Source: Tritonibacter mobilis
GTDB taxonomy: Bacteria > Pseudomonadota > Alphaproteobacteria > Rhodobacterales > Rhodobacteraceae
Direction of reading: 5' to 3'
Length of the DNA: 64,000 nucleotides
Assembly: GCF_001681715.1 (NCBI RefSeq)
Contig: NZ_LNWY01000001.1
Location: forward strand, 124,001-188,000
Below are positions 52,680 to 62,377 of the stretch, one piece after another; the stretch's first letter is position 1, and each line of letters begins with the position of its first letter. The position numbers and the translations under genes are program-made. The notes under the pieces are model-generated. The model had not been told where the DNA came from, did no database searches, and was given only the letters and a program-made list of their open reading frames with translations.

Positions 52680-54260
52680 TCAGTTCATCTTGAAGTATTT
52701 GACCTTCGGCTGATCTTCGGGATCAACCGCGATGTCGACTTTTTCAGACATGCCCCAGTTCAGCACCTGATGGTGGATCGGGATATAGAGCTGCTCGTCC
52801 TGAACCACCCGCCAGATATCTGCGATATCCTTGTTGCGTGCATCCAGATCGGTGTTCGAGGCCAGCGATTTGATCTTCGCATCCAGCTCGTCATTGTCAA
52901 AACCGGTGTTGTTCCATGTGCCGATGTCGCCTTCACGACCGTGCACAAGGAAGTTGAACACATATTCAGAGTCATAGGTCGGAACACCCCAACCCAGCAT
53001 GTAGAAGTCGGTCTTGCTGTCGGTGATCAGCGGGAAGTGCTGCGCCTTGGGTTTGGCGTCGAGGTTCACCTTGATGCCAATCTGGCCCAGCATGCCCACG
53101 GCAGCCTGACAGATCGGCTCGTCGTTGACATAGCGGTCGTTGGGGCAGTCCAGACGGATGGAGAAACCATCGCCGTAACCCGCCTCAGCCATCAGCGCCT
53201 TGGCACCTTCGATGTCGGTCTTGGATTCCGCGTCCATCTCTTCGGTCCAGCCGTTGACGAACGGCGGTGCGATCATACCCGCAGGCTGGGACTGGCCGCG
53301 CATCACGACCTTCTGGATCGCATCGCGGTTGATCGCCATCGACATCGCCTTGCGCACGCGCACATCCGCAAGCGGGTTCTTCCCGTCTACATTGTCGGCT
53401 TCGATATCCTCGGCGCCCACGTTGAGACCAAAGAAGATCACCCGGTTCTGCGGCGCCTGACGCACCATCAGACCATCAGCGCCGTTGACGCGGTCAAGAT
53501 CCTGCACCGGCATGTCCTGCAGGAAATCAATCTCACCCGACAGAAGCGCCGCCACACGGGTCGCGGGGTTCTGGATCGGGGTATAGACGATCTCTGTCAC
53601 GTCCAGCGGGAATTGGTCCTTGCCCCAATAGTTTTCATTGAGCGTCATCACGGTTTTGACGTCCGGCTCGCGGCTTTGCAGCACATAGGGGCCGGTGCCG
53701 TTCGCATGCGTGGTGGCATAGGTGATCTCGCCACCCTCAAAATCCTGCACGTTCACGGTGTTGTTGGCCTCGCTCCAGCCCTTGTCCATGATGAACAGGT
53801 TGGTGAGGTTCGACGGCAGGATCGGGTTCGGCCCATCGGTGACAATCTCGACGGTCAGATCGTCAACCGCGCGCACCTCGGTGATGGAGCCAATGAGCTC
53901 CTTCATGTCGGAGTTTTCTTGCTTGGCGCGGTTGAAAGAGAACACCACATCCTCTGCGGTGAAATCTTCGCCGCCGTGGAATTTCACACCTTCGCGCAGC
54001 TTGAACACCCAGACGTTCGGATCACCCTCTTTGGGGGCCCACTCAGTCGCCAGTGCAGGTTCGAACGCGCCAGTCACATCGCGGATGATGAGCGGCTCAT
54101 ACATCTGATGGCGGATGGTATGCGTCGGCCCTTCGTTCTGGGCGTGCGGATCAAGCGTCAGCGCATCGCCAGAGCGCGCCCAGCGCAGGGTTTCCGCGCT
54201 CAAGGGCGCTGCTGACGCCAAGAGAAGCGACGTCAGTGTCAATACAGTAGTGGTCTTCAT
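52680..54260 (-). CDS. ABC transporter substrate-binding protein, dipeptide family (second copy)
   Basis: 526 residues with a signal peptide ('TTTVLTLTSLLLASAAPLSA') and the same family blocks as the neighbouring copy: 'LRWARSGDALTLDPHAQNEG', 'YEPLIIRDVTGAFEPALATEW', 'FKLREGVKFHGGEDFTAEDVVFSFNRA' (two parts), 'RKAMSMAINRDAIQKVVM'. The two are related but clearly different, so this is an old duplication, not a recent repeat. The ATG at 54260 follows GGGGAGGTCCT. First gene of the operon and probably its most expressed product. Confidence 0.9.
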   Translation of the reverse strand: MKTTTVLTLTSLLLASAAPLSAETLRWARSGDALTLDPHAQNEGPTHTIRHQMYEPLIIRDVTGAFEPALATEWAPKEGDPNVWVFKLREGVKFHGGEDFTAEDVVFSFNRAKQENSDMKELIGSITEVRAVDDLTVEIVTDGPNPILPSNLTNLFIMDKGWSEANNTVNVQDFEGGEITYATTHANGTGPYVLQSREPDVKTVMTLNENYWGKDQFPLDVTEIVYTPIQNPATRVAALLSGEIDFLQDMPVQDLDRVNGADGLMVRQAPQNRVIFFGLNVGAEDIEADNVDGKNPLADVRVRKAMSMAINRDAIQKVVMRGQSQPAGMIAPPFVNGWTEEMDAESKTDIEGAKALMAEAGYGDGFSIRLDCPNDRYVNDEPICQAAVGMLGQIGIKVNLDAKPKAQHFPLITDSKTDFYMLGWGVPTYDSEYVFNFLVHGREGDIGTWNNTGFDNDELDAKIKSLASNTDLDARNKDIADIWRVVQDEQLYIPIHHQVLNWGMSEKVDIAVDPEDQPKVKYFKMN

Positions 54261-54685
54261 AGGACCTCCCCTAGTCTTTTCTCGATTTGTTGGAACTGTT
54301 CGGCGTTTTCGCCGCCAGCCCGGTAGCGGCAGTGTTGGCGAACACCCGGAGTTTGACAAGCCTGCACGCGGCGTTCTCGGGAATAAATTTCATCCCAACA
54401 CCCCGATTTGCTTACATATTATCTTCTTCCGCAACGTCACCTCAAAGCCAATCGCAAAGCTTGCGCAAACGCGAACACCCAGACTGGCAGCAAGGGGGCA
54501 AAATTCCCATGCCAGCCCCTTGCTGTGCCGTTTGGTGGCACCCCGGAGCAAAAGGGCTTGCATTGGATGCAGCACATATTCTGCGCGCGCTTTTTCAAGA
54601 CCGGTCCATAGGAAAGCCATAGCCCCGAAGGCGTCACGCCCTCCCCCTGCACAAGATCTCTTTTACTGATCAGATTACCGGTGCC
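54261..54685. other. Intergenic region upstream of the transporter operon
   Basis: 425 bases without a gene. A perfect 10-base inverted repeat, CAGCAAGGGG (54488-54497) and CCCCTTGCTG (54516-54525), has an 18-base spacer. It lies about 160 bases past the end of the leftward glyoxalase-fold gene and 228 before the binding-protein start, so it could be a terminator for the former or a control site of the latter. Confidence 0.45.
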
Positions 54686-55126
54686 CTACGGTCTGTGATT
54701 GTCTTCCAACTCCAGCAGATTACCTTCTGGGTCGCGCACATAGACGATCAGAACCGGAGCCTCTGCACTGCCAAAGTTGGTGACCTCGCCTTGCATTGCC
54801 CCACCACAGCGCAGCACATCCCGAAGCACCCGGTTGAGGTCATTCACCACAAACGCCAAGTGACCAAATCCCGGCGCGTTCACCTCAGGTCTGCCTCTGT
54901 TCAGGGTTTGGGTGTATTCTAGGATCTCAAGAAACGGCCCCGGATCATCAGGCAAGGCCAACCAGATCGAATAGATATCAGCGTCTTTCAACCCATTGCC
55001 GCGCGATACAGATGTACCGGACAACCTCTTGGCGGGGCGGCGCTCCCTATAGCCAAACACCTCGGCGTAAAACCCGCCCAGCGCCGCCGCATCGCGCGCG
55101 GTCAGACTGATGTGAGATAGTCTCAT
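54686..55126 (-). CDS. VOC (glyoxalase) superfamily protein
   Basis: 146 residues forming a standard VOC domain: 'LSHISLTARDAAALGGFYAEVFGY', 'GFGHLAFVVNDLNRVLRDVL' and 'IVYVRDPEGNLLELED', the last with the usual glutamate ligand; H5 and H in 'FGHLAF' can be the other ligands. It is probably a metal-dependent lyase, epimerase or dioxygenase of unknown substrate. It follows the molybdenum-enzyme genes by 23 bases in the same direction, so it may act on the same compound. Confidence 0.82.
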   Translation of the reverse strand: MRLSHISLTARDAAALGGFYAEVFGYRERRPAKRLSGTSVSRGNGLKDADIYSIWLALPDDPGPFLEILEYTQTLNRGRPEVNAPGFGHLAFVVNDLNRVLRDVLRCGGAMQGEVTNFGSAEAPVLIVYVRDPEGNLLELEDNHRP

Positions 55127-55149
55127 GCATCACACCTTATGCGCGTCCT

Positions 55150-55764
55150 TTACCCCTGTGGGCAGGGCTGACCCGCAGCGCCCCAAAGCGCCATATCCTC
55201 GACATGCTCTTCTAGTGTGCGGGGCGCGGGTTCGCGGTCTCCACCCGGCGACCACCCCCAGGCCACTGGCCCATTGAGGCTGGCGTCATGTTCCAGATGC
55301 TCAACGAGTTCGCGCCAGTCGCGTCCGCCGTTGCGCTCAGGGTCTTTGAGCTGCGCACAGATCTCGGCGCGGGATTTGCCGAACCACTCGAACTCCACCG
55401 GGGCCAGCTGCCACGCAATACCAAAGCGCGGCGCGGCGTGTGGTGCGGTGTCAAAATCATCCGAAGTCACATGGCAGGTCTGACAGGGCAGGAACTCCGC
55501 CCCAATCCGGCTTTCACCGGCATTGATGTGCATCCCATGCGGGCGCGCCTCACCGTAGCTTGGCCCGGACCACATCGGGATATTGTCCGCGCCCACGTGG
55601 CAATTGGCGCATCTGGGATGGGTCACCACCTCATAGATGCGTTCAAACGCCGCCTGTCCGTCTGCGCGACTGATGCTGCCCTCTTCCGGCAGGGTCAGCG
55701 CAGCTTCGGCAAGGGCTGCTCCGGCGATAGAAACCGCGGCAAGGATGACAACGCTCTTTTGCAT
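55150..55764 (-). CDS. Periplasmic di-haem c-type cytochrome
   Basis: 204 residues with a signal peptide ('[18 protein letters not shown]') and two haem sites, C52-A-N-C-H56 and C94-Q-T-C-H98. Pattern '[17 protein letters not shown]' and '[21 protein letters not shown]' is typical of cytochromes encoded beside isoquinoline-1-oxidoreductase-like enzymes. It is 13 bases downstream of the molybdopterin subunit gene and is the likely electron acceptor for it. Confidence 0.82.
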   Translation of the reverse strand: MQKSVVILAAVSIAGAALAEAALTLPEEGSISRADGQAAFERIYEVVTHPRCANCHVGADNIPMWSGPSYGEARPHGMHINAGESRIGAEFLPCQTCHVTSDDFDTAPHAAPRFGIAWQLAPVEFEWFGKSRAEICAQLKDPERNGGRDWRELVEHLEHDASLNGPVAWGWSPGGDREPAPRTLEEHVEDMALWGAAGQPCPQG

Positions 55765-55777
55765 GTCCCGGCCCTCC

Positions 55778-58030
55778 TCAGACGAAATCGATATGTTTGT
55801 TCAGCGGCAATTCGCGGATGCGTTGCCCGGTGGCGGCAAAGATCGCATTGGCCAGCGCCGGGGCAGCAGGCGGCACAGCGGGCTCTCCCACACCCCGGAT
55901 GCGGCTGCCGTTGCTCAGCGCGCGCACCTCAATCTGCGGGGCCTGATAGAGCCGCATCCCCTCATAGGCGTGATAGTTGGTCTCAAGCGGGGCGTGATCC
56001 TCATAGGTCAGCGCGCAGTTCATCGCGTGCCCCAGCCCAAAGATCACCCCGCCAAAGACCTGCGCCTCTAGATTTGTGGGATCAAGCACCTCGCCCACAT
56101 CCACTGCCACATAGACCTGATCGATGCGAATGCCCGCCTCCGTCTGCGTGACCTCGATGACTTGTGCGCAGGGCACCCCAAAGGACATGCAGAACCCAAC
56201 ACCACGTCCACGCCCCTCAGCCATTGAAGGGCCATCCCAGCCCGACATCTCGCCCACGGCCTCCAGCACCTTGCGCGCAGGCTCATGCAGACACAGGAGG
56301 ATGCGTTCGGCCAGCGGATCGGCCCCGGCGGCGTGGATCAGCTCATCAAGGAAGCTATCGTGGTAAAACCCGTTGCCCGACGCGCCGACCGAACGCCAGG
56401 ACGACACCGGCACCATGCTCGGCGCGCGATAGCCGGTGACACGATAGTTGGGAATAGCAAACGGCTGATCCCACGACCCGGTGGTGATCGTCGCATCGGG
56501 GCCCGGCAGACTCATTCCGCTCAGGCGGCCAAACCACTCCGGCGCCATGGCCGATTGACTGACCGAAAGATCAAAGGCCACCACCTTACCATCTGCGACC
56601 TGACCGCGCCCTGCGGCAACCGAGGCCGGGCGTGGGTAGTCGTGGCTCATGTCTTCTTCGCGGCTCCATGTGAGTTTCAAATGCCGGCCCGGCACCGCCA
56701 GTGCCAGCTCCACCGCCTGCTCCACATGGGTCATCTCCAGCCGGTGGCCAAAGCTGCCCCCCATGGGCAGCACATAGACCTTCACGGCCTCAGGCGCGAC
56801 ACCCGCAATGGTGGCGGCGCGGTCGCGGATGAACAGCGGGATCTGGGTGCCGGTCCAGATTTCCACCTGCCCCTCCAGCACCCGCACCACCGCGTTCATC
56901 GGCTCCATCGGCGCATGGGCGAGGTAGGGAATCCGATAGCGCGCGTCGATAATCTCGCCCGCCTCCAGTGCGGCGTCCACATCGCCCTCATCGCGCTGGC
57001 GGTGGTCATAGCTGTCGGGATCGCCCAGCGCCTGTTCAAGCGCGGCAAATATCCCGTCCGAGGTGCCGGGATAGTCCGGCGCGCTCCACTCGATCTCTAG
57101 CACCTCTGCCGCCTGAAACGCGCGCCACGTGTTGTTGGCAATCACACCGACACCGTTGCTGACCGGCAGGATTTTCTCCACCCCGCGCATCGCCTCAGCC
57201 GCCGAGGCATCAACACGCGCACCCGCAGTGCCAACAGCAGGGTTGGCACGCACGGTGGCATGCAACATGTCCTGAAATTCCATGTCAATGCCGTAGACCT
57301 CAGTGCCGGTACATTTGCGCAGCATATCCAGACGCGGCAGATCGGGCTTGCCCAGATAGCGCCACGCAGAGGCAGGGCGTAGGGTGACATTCGTGATCGG
57401 GTCAATCTCTGCCGCCTCTGCCGCCAGATCCGTATAGGCGATGGACGTGCCATCCGGCAGGATCACCGCGCCATTCTCGGTCCGCAGATCCCCACGCGCC
57501 ACGCCAACCCGACGGGCCGCCGCCTCTTTCAGGGTTTCCCGCGCTGTCGCCCCCGCCAGACGCATCCGGTCAAACCCATCCGGCACCGTGGACGACCCAC
57601 CTGTCATCTGGATCGAGAGCAGCTTGGCCGGGACCGACATGAAATCGCGCAGGGTGTCGGCCACAAATCCTTCCTTGTAGGCTGGGATTGGCACGCCTTC
57701 GCCCAGCACCGTGGCGTTGTAATAGGCCTGCCTCGGCATCCCGGGCGTAATCGTCGCGGTGGCCGGGTCGATGTCCAGCTCCTCGGCGATCAGATAGGCT
57801 TGGATGGAATAGGCACCCTGCCCTTTGTCCGCGCGCGGCGTGATCAGGGTGATGCCATTGGCGTCGATCTTCACAAAGGGCGTGATCGCCGCCTCACCGT
57901 CCTTGAGATCATCAAGCAGCGGATTGGGGATCGGCTTTTTCGCCATATAGACGCCAAAGGCCACGCCCCCGGCAATCGCGGCGGACCCAATCAGGAATGT
58001 ACGGCGGGCAATTTTTCCGGCACGGCTCAT
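55778..58030 (-). CDS. Molybdopterin-binding subunit of a xanthine-dehydrogenase-family enzyme (IorB-like)
   Basis: 750 residues. A twin-arginine signal ('[19 protein letters not shown]') precedes the protein, so the complex is exported folded. Family blocks follow: '[19 protein letters not shown]', '[19 protein letters not shown]', '[25 protein letters not shown]' (two parts) and '[20 protein letters not shown]', ending with '[23 protein letters not shown]' carrying the active-site glutamate. It matches IorB-type single-chain Mo subunits that hydroxylate N-heterocycles or oxidise aldehydes. Starts 3 bases after the 2Fe-2S subunit. Confidence 0.88.
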   Translation of the reverse strand: MSRAGKIARRTFLIGSAAIAGGVAFGVYMAKKPIPNPLLDDLKDGEAAITPFVKIDANGITLITPRADKGQGAYSIQAYLIAEELDIDPATATITPGMPRQAYYNATVLGEGVPIPAYKEGFVADTLRDFMSVPAKLLSIQMTGGSSTVPDGFDRMRLAGATARETLKEAAARRVGVARGDLRTENGAVILPDGTSIAYTDLAAEAAEIDPITNVTLRPASAWRYLGKPDLPRLDMLRKCTGTEVYGIDMEFQDMLHATVRANPAVGTAGARVDASAAEAMRGVEKILPVSNGVGVIANNTWRAFQAAEVLEIEWSAPDYPGTSDGIFAALEQALGDPDSYDHRQRDEGDVDAALEAGEIIDARYRIPYLAHAPMEPMNAVVRVLEGQVEIWTGTQIPLFIRDRAATIAGVAPEAVKVYVLPMGGSFGHRLEMTHVEQAVELALAVPGRHLKLTWSREEDMSHDYPRPASVAAGRGQVADGKVVAFDLSVSQSAMAPEWFGRLSGMSLPGPDATITTGSWDQPFAIPNYRVTGYRAPSMVPVSSWRSVGASGNGFYHDSFLDELIHAAGADPLAERILLCLHEPARKVLEAVGEMSGWDGPSMAEGRGRGVGFCMSFGVPCAQVIEVTQTEAGIRIDQVYVAVDVGEVLDPTNLEAQVFGGVIFGLGHAMNCALTYEDHAPLETNYHAYEGMRLYQAPQIEVRALSNGSRIRGVGEPAVPPAAPALANAIFAATGQRIRELPLNKHIDFV

Positions 58031-58033
58031 GGC

Positions 58034-58492
58034 TCAGGCCTCGCTCAATTTCTGCGCAGCGTCATGGATCGCGGCCCGGATACGGGGATAGGTGCCACAG
58101 CGGCAGAGGTTCCCCGACATCACCGCATCAATCTCTGCATCCGTAGGCGCTGGGTTCAGATCGAGCAAAGCTGCCGCCTGCATGATCTGGCCCGATTGGC
58201 AGTACCCGCATTGTGCCACCTGATGCGCCACCCATGCAGCCTGCACCGCATGCAGGCTCTCGGGCGTGCCCAGCCCCTCAATGGTGGTGACCTCGCCCTC
58301 CAGATCGCCAACCGGCAATTGACAGGAGCGCACTGCCATCCCGTCCACATGCACCGTGCAGGCCCCGCATTGGGCGATGCCGCAGCCATATTTTGGACCT
58401 TTGATGTTCAACTCATCGCGCAGCACCCACAACAGGGGCATCTCGGGTTCGACATCGACCTCATGTTCGGTCCCGTTCACGGTCAGCTTCAT
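58034..58492 (-). CDS. 2Fe-2S subunit of the molybdenum hydroxylase (IorA-like)
   Basis: 152 residues with two clusters: C37, C42, C45, C57 (plant-ferredoxin type; '[17 protein letters not shown]') and C95, C98, C130, C132 ('[10 protein letters not shown]', 'CRCGTYPRI'). It carries electrons from the molybdenum site to the cytochrome. No FAD subunit is present, as in isoquinoline-1-oxidoreductase. It has no signal peptide and probably travels with the Tat-tagged large subunit. First gene of the leftward operon. Confidence 0.9.
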   Translation of the reverse strand: MKLTVNGTEHEVDVEPEMPLLWVLRDELNIKGPKYGCGIAQCGACTVHVDGMAVRSCQLPVGDLEGEVTTIEGLGTPESLHAVQAAWVAHQVAQCGYCQSGQIMQAAALLDLNPAPTDAEIDAVMSGNLCRCGTYPRIRAAIHDAAQKLSEA

Positions 58493-58844
58493 GATGGATC
58501 TCCGTGGCAGCCGTTCGCGCCGAGTCTAGCGCAAACACAGCGTAGGAAAATGCCTGAGTGGGATCTCACGCAATGACCTTGGGTCAGTCGCAAAAGATAC
58601 ATCCACGATATGAAACGCTTATCACGGCTTCAAAAATTACGAATTCAAACGTGGTTTCAATACGTTGACAGAATTTGATCCACAGCCCATCAAGAGGGGG
58701 ACACGATCCATGCGCCCTCTTTTCCTTGGCGCGCAGCCGCTACATTTTCCAACCGCTCCGCCCGGCATCGGCGCGATTCCTCCGGGTTTTAGCAGCTTGG
58801 TGGAACCCATCGGTGCGGCCAGAGCCTGTCACAAGGCCCCAGCC
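58493..58844. promoter_or_regulatory. Divergent gap between the IorA-like and YdeP-like genes
   Basis: 352 bases. TTGACA at 58665-58670 is a possible -35 box for the rightward genes; no clean -10 partner is evident. An AT-rich segment lies at 58600-58680. The frame of the next gene is open through most of the region, but the translation before 58845 does not look like family sequence. Confidence 0.35.
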
Positions 58845-61148
58845 ATGACCCACAATAACGGATCCGAAAAAGCACCCTCCACAGCCGCTGGTGGCTGGGG
58901 CGCACTCAAAAGCGTCGGACGTCAGTTGATGGGCAGCGGCAAACCCCTGTCCGGTGCGCGCACCATGCTGAAGGCCAACCAGCCCGATGGGTTTGACTGC
59001 CCCGGCTGTGCGTGGGGCGACCCCGAACATGGCTCCTCCTTCGAGTTTTGCGAAAACGGGGTCAAGGCCGTCGCATGGGAAGCCACCCGCGACCGCGTGA
59101 CGCCCGCATTCTTTGCCGAACACAGCGTGAGCGAGCTGCGTACATGGTCAGACTATGCGCTGGAAAAGCAGGGCCGCCTGACCCACCCCATGCGCTATGA
59201 CGCCGACAGCGACCGCTATGTCGAGGTCACATGGGACGACGCTTTTGCCGGGATCGCCGCGCGCCTCAATGCGCTGGATGATCCCAACCGGGCGGAGTTC
59301 TACACCTCCGGTCGTGCCAGCAACGAGGCGGCGTTTCTTTATCAGATGTTCGTGCGCCTTTATGGCACCAACAACTTCCCAGATTGCTCCAATATGTGCC
59401 ACGAGGCCAGCGGCGTCGCCCTCACCGAGGCCATCGGCATTGGCAAAGGCACCGTGCTTTTGGAGGATTTCGAGAAGGCCGATGCGATCTTTGTGGTCGG
59501 TCAGAACCCCGGCACCAACCACCCGCGCATGCTGGCCGATCTGCGCGCCGCCACCCAGCGCGGGGCACGCGTCGTCGTGTTTAACACCCTCAAGGAAAAG
59601 GGCCTGCACCGTTTTGCCGACCCGCAAAACAAGCTGGAAATGATCCGCGGCGGCTCCGAGGCAACCTCGACCGACTATTACCGCCCGCGCCTTGGCGGCG
59701 ACATGGCAGTGTTTCGCGGCATGGCCAAAGTCGTTCTGGCCGCCGAGGAGGCTGCACAGGCCACCGGCCAGCCCGCAGTGCTGGATCACGCCTTCCTGAG
59801 CACGCACACCGAAGCGTTCGAGGCCTACCGCGACGCGGTGAACGCCACCTCTTGGGACGAGATCGAAGACCAATCCGGCCTCAGCCGCGACCAGATCACA
59901 GAGGCGGCAGAGATCTATCTGGCCTCTGATCGCGTCATCACCACATGGGCGATGGGGATCACGCAGCACCGCCATTCGGTGCCGATGATCCGCGAGATTG
60001 CCAACTTCATGTTCCTGCGCGGCAATGTCGGACGTCCGGGCGCGGGTCTGTGCCCGGTGCGCGGCCATTCCAACGTGCAAGGCGACCGCACCGTCGGCAT
60101 CAATGAAAAAGCCCCGGCAGCCCTTCTGGATGCGATGGAGCGCGAACTGGGCGTGGCGATGCCGCGTGACCGTGGCCACAACGTCTTGCAGGCCATCGGC
60201 GCGATGCTGTCCGGCGACGCGCGCGCCTTTATCGCGCTTGGCGGCAATTTTGCCCGCGCCACCCCCGACAGCGCGCTGATTGCACAAGCGATGCAGAACC
60301 TTGATCTGACCGTGAATATCGCCACCAAGCTCAACCACGGTCATTTGCTGCCGGGCACGCACAGCTACATCCTGCCCTGTCTGGGCCGCACCGAGATCGA
60401 CAAGAACGCCGCAGGCGTGCGCCAGATCGTAACCGTCGAGGATTCCATGTCGATGGTGCATGGCTCCGGCGGGATCAACCCGCCCGCCGCCAAGACCCTG
60501 AAATCCGAGGTGCAGATCGTTGCAGGCATTGCCCGCGCCACACTTGGCAATACCACCGTGGACTGGGACGCGCTTGCACAAGACAACGACAAGATCCGTG
60601 ACCTGATCGCCCGCGTGCTGCCGATCTTTGGCGATTTCAACGCACAGGTGCGCAAACCGCGCGGCTTCCATCTGCGCAATGGCGCGTCAGAGCGTGAATG
60701 GAACACCCCCGCCGGGCGCGCGACCTTCTCAGCCGATCCGCTGCCAGAGCAAACCGAATGGCAGAACCTGCGTGGGGAAAACCGGCGATTTGTGCTGCAA
60801 ACCTTCCGATCGCACGATCAGTACAACACCACCGTCTACGGCATGGATGACCGCTATCGCGGCGTTTACGGCGAACGCAACGTGGTCTTTATGCATCCCG
60901 ATGACATCGCCGCACTGGGTGCTGAGCCCGGTGATGTCATGGATGTGGTGGGCCTGCACGATGATGACGTGGACCGTATCGCGCCGGGGTTCCGTCTGGT
61001 GGCCTATGACATCCCCAAGGGCTGTGTTGCGGGCTACTATCCAGAGCTTAACGTGCTGGTCCCGCATCAGGTCTTTGGCGACAAGAGCTTTACGCCTGCG
61101 TCCAAATCCGTGCCCGTCACCTTTCGCCCCAGCGAGACGCCCGCATGA
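58845..61148 (+). CDS. YdeP-like molybdopterin oxidoreductase (FdhF family)
   Basis: 767 residues. N-terminal 'GFDCPGCAWGDPEHGSSFEFC' keeps only a CxxC, not the four-Cys 4Fe-4S site of formate dehydrogenases, as in the YdeP branch. Molybdopterin domains: 'YTSGRASNEAAFLYQMFVRLYGTNNFPDCSNMCHEASG' (in parts), 'GIGKGTVLLEDFEKADAIFVVGQNPGTNHPRML', and C-terminal 'HDQYNTTVYGMDDRYRGVYG'. The ATG at 58845 with AAGG nine bases before is preferred over a TTG 60 codons upstream. Coupled with FdhD two genes on; substrate unknown. Confidence 0.82.
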   Translation: MTHNNGSEKAPSTAAGGWGALKSVGRQLMGSGKPLSGARTMLKANQPDGFDCPGCAWGDPEHGSSFEFCENGVKAVAWEATRDRVTPAFFAEHSVSELRTWSDYALEKQGRLTHPMRYDADSDRYVEVTWDDAFAGIAARLNALDDPNRAEFYTSGRASNEAAFLYQMFVRLYGTNNFPDCSNMCHEASGVALTEAIGIGKGTVLLEDFEKADAIFVVGQNPGTNHPRMLADLRAATQRGARVVVFNTLKEKGLHRFADPQNKLEMIRGGSEATSTDYYRPRLGGDMAVFRGMAKVVLAAEEAAQATGQPAVLDHAFLSTHTEAFEAYRDAVNATSWDEIEDQSGLSRDQITEAAEIYLASDRVITTWAMGITQHRHSVPMIREIANFMFLRGNVGRPGAGLCPVRGHSNVQGDRTVGINEKAPAALLDAMERELGVAMPRDRGHNVLQAIGAMLSGDARAFIALGGNFARATPDSALIAQAMQNLDLTVNIATKLNHGHLLPGTHSYILPCLGRTEIDKNAAGVRQIVTVEDSMSMVHGSGGINPPAAKTLKSEVQIVAGIARATLGNTTVDWDALAQDNDKIRDLIARVLPIFGDFNAQVRKPRGFHLRNGASEREWNTPAGRATFSADPLPEQTEWQNLRGENRRFVLQTFRSHDQYNTTVYGMDDRYRGVYGERNVVFMHPDDIAALGAEPGDVMDVVGLHDDDVDRIAPGFRLVAYDIPKGCVAGYYPELNVLVPHQVFGDKSFTPASKSVPVTFRPSETPA

Positions 61149-61480
61149 TGGCGCTCATTGAGGCTCTGGTCGCCGACCACCCTGAGGCGCTCTCTCCCCT
61201 TGGGGCCGGTCTGATGACAGCGGCGCATCTGGGGATCGCGCATGACAGCCGCAGTTTTGCGCGCAAGTTCGGCCTTGCCCATGCGCTGGTGCTGCGCGAA
61301 TGCACGCTTTTGGCCCACGAACACGATCTGCTGACGGTCGAGAGCCGGGGCGATAAATCTCAGCGCCTGTTCTACCAACTCAGCGATATCGGTCTCGCCA
61401 CGGTGGAGCGGGCCTGCGATGACACTGACAACAACGCCCACCTGAGCGCGGCAGGCACAGCCAAGGAGTACGCCTCATGA
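61145..61480 (+). CDS. Small winged-helix (MarR-like) protein
   Basis: 111 residues. Its helical 'IAHDSRSFARKFGLAHALVLRE' and wing-like 'HDLLTVESRGDKSQRLFYQLSDIGLATVE' resemble a MarR/PadR winged helix with a truncated dimerisation part. Its start overlaps the YdeP-like stop (ATGATG; ATG possible at 61145 or 61148), and its end overlaps fdhD (ATGA). It may regulate this operon. I do not recognise a specific family. Confidence 0.6.
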   Translation: MMALIEALVADHPEALSPLGAGLMTAAHLGIAHDSRSFARKFGLAHALVLRECTLLAHEHDLLTVESRGDKSQRLFYQLSDIGLATVERACDDTDNNAHLSAAGTAKEYAS

Positions 61481-62310
61481 CCGCGCCGCTGCGCCATCCC
61501 ACGGCCCCTGCGCATTTCACCGCGCATCGCCACGAAGGGCTGATCGTCTCGGCGGATGAGGTCGCGCCCCACAGCCGCGATCTGGCCGAAGAAACGCCTG
61601 TTGCCATGGTGTTTGACGGCTCCAGCGCCGCCGTGATGATGGCCAGCCCCTCCGACATTGAGGATTTCGCCTTTGGCTTTGCCCGCACCGAAGGGTTCAT
61701 CACCAGCTTTGACGATGTGCGTGAATTTGAACAGGTTGCGCATGACAGTGGTATTGAGGCGCGGTTTTGGCTGCACGAGGATCGCGGTGCCGCGATTGCC
61801 AGCCGCCGCCGTGCCATGGCAGGTCCCATTGGCTGTGGCCTCTGCGGCATAGACAGTCTGGAACAAGCCCTGCGCCATCCGCGTGATGTATCGGATGTGG
61901 CGCTGCAGTTTCGGGCTGCTGCGATTGCCGCCGCGCCCAGCGACCTCGCCCGCCACCAGCCCTTGCACGATCAATGCCGCGCGGTACATGCGGCAGGGTT
62001 TCTCTGCCCGGATCATGGCCTGATTGCAGTGCGCGAGGATGTGGGGCGTCACAATGCGCTCGACAAACTCATCGGCGCGCTGCTGCGACAAGGGATCGAC
62101 CCGGCCAGCGGTGCCTTTGTGATGACATCGCGGATCTCGGTGGATCTGGTGCAAAAGGCGGCAGAAGTGGGGTCGGGCATGATTATCGCCGTCTCCGCAC
62201 CGACCTCGCATGCGGTGCGGCTGGCAGACCGCGCAGGCATGACCCTTGCGGCGTCAACACGCGGTGGGCGCTTTGCTCTCTATACGCATCCGCACCGGGT
62301 ATGCGCATAA
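61477..62310 (+). CDS. fdhD: Formate dehydrogenase accessory sulfurtransferase FdhD
   Basis: 277 residues. C120-G-L-C123 in 'PIGCGLCGIDSLEQAL' is the active cysteine pair that carries sulfur from IscS to the molybdenum cofactor. Other family blocks are 'EETPVAMVFDGSSAAVMM', 'DIEDFAFGFARTEGF', 'REDVGRHNALDKLIGALL', 'VMTSRISVDLVQKAAEVG' and 'APTSHAVRLADRAGMTL'. It should sulfurate the cofactor of the YdeP-like enzyme encoded two genes upstream. It converges on nagA with 67 bases between. Confidence 0.92.
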   Translation: MTAPLRHPTAPAHFTAHRHEGLIVSADEVAPHSRDLAEETPVAMVFDGSSAAVMMASPSDIEDFAFGFARTEGFITSFDDVREFEQVAHDSGIEARFWLHEDRGAAIASRRRAMAGPIGCGLCGIDSLEQALRHPRDVSDVALQFRAAAIAAAPSDLARHQPLHDQCRAVHAAGFLCPDHGLIAVREDVGRHNALDKLIGALLRQGIDPASGAFVMTSRISVDLVQKAAEVGSGMIIAVSAPTSHAVRLADRAGMTLAASTRGGRFALYTHPHRVCA

Positions 62311-62377
62311 CCGGGTGATTGCAAAGGGGTGGCACAGCCGCACGCCCATGCGCCCGGCCATGCACTTTGGCAAACCT

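Noticed and set aside
59148-60671. Long leftward open frame (507 codons) opposite the YdeP-like gene
   Set aside because: It mirrors a clear coding gene in high-GC DNA; the translation lacks family motifs and a ribosome site. The same applies to other long antisense frames, for example at 51039-52487 and 43978-45009.
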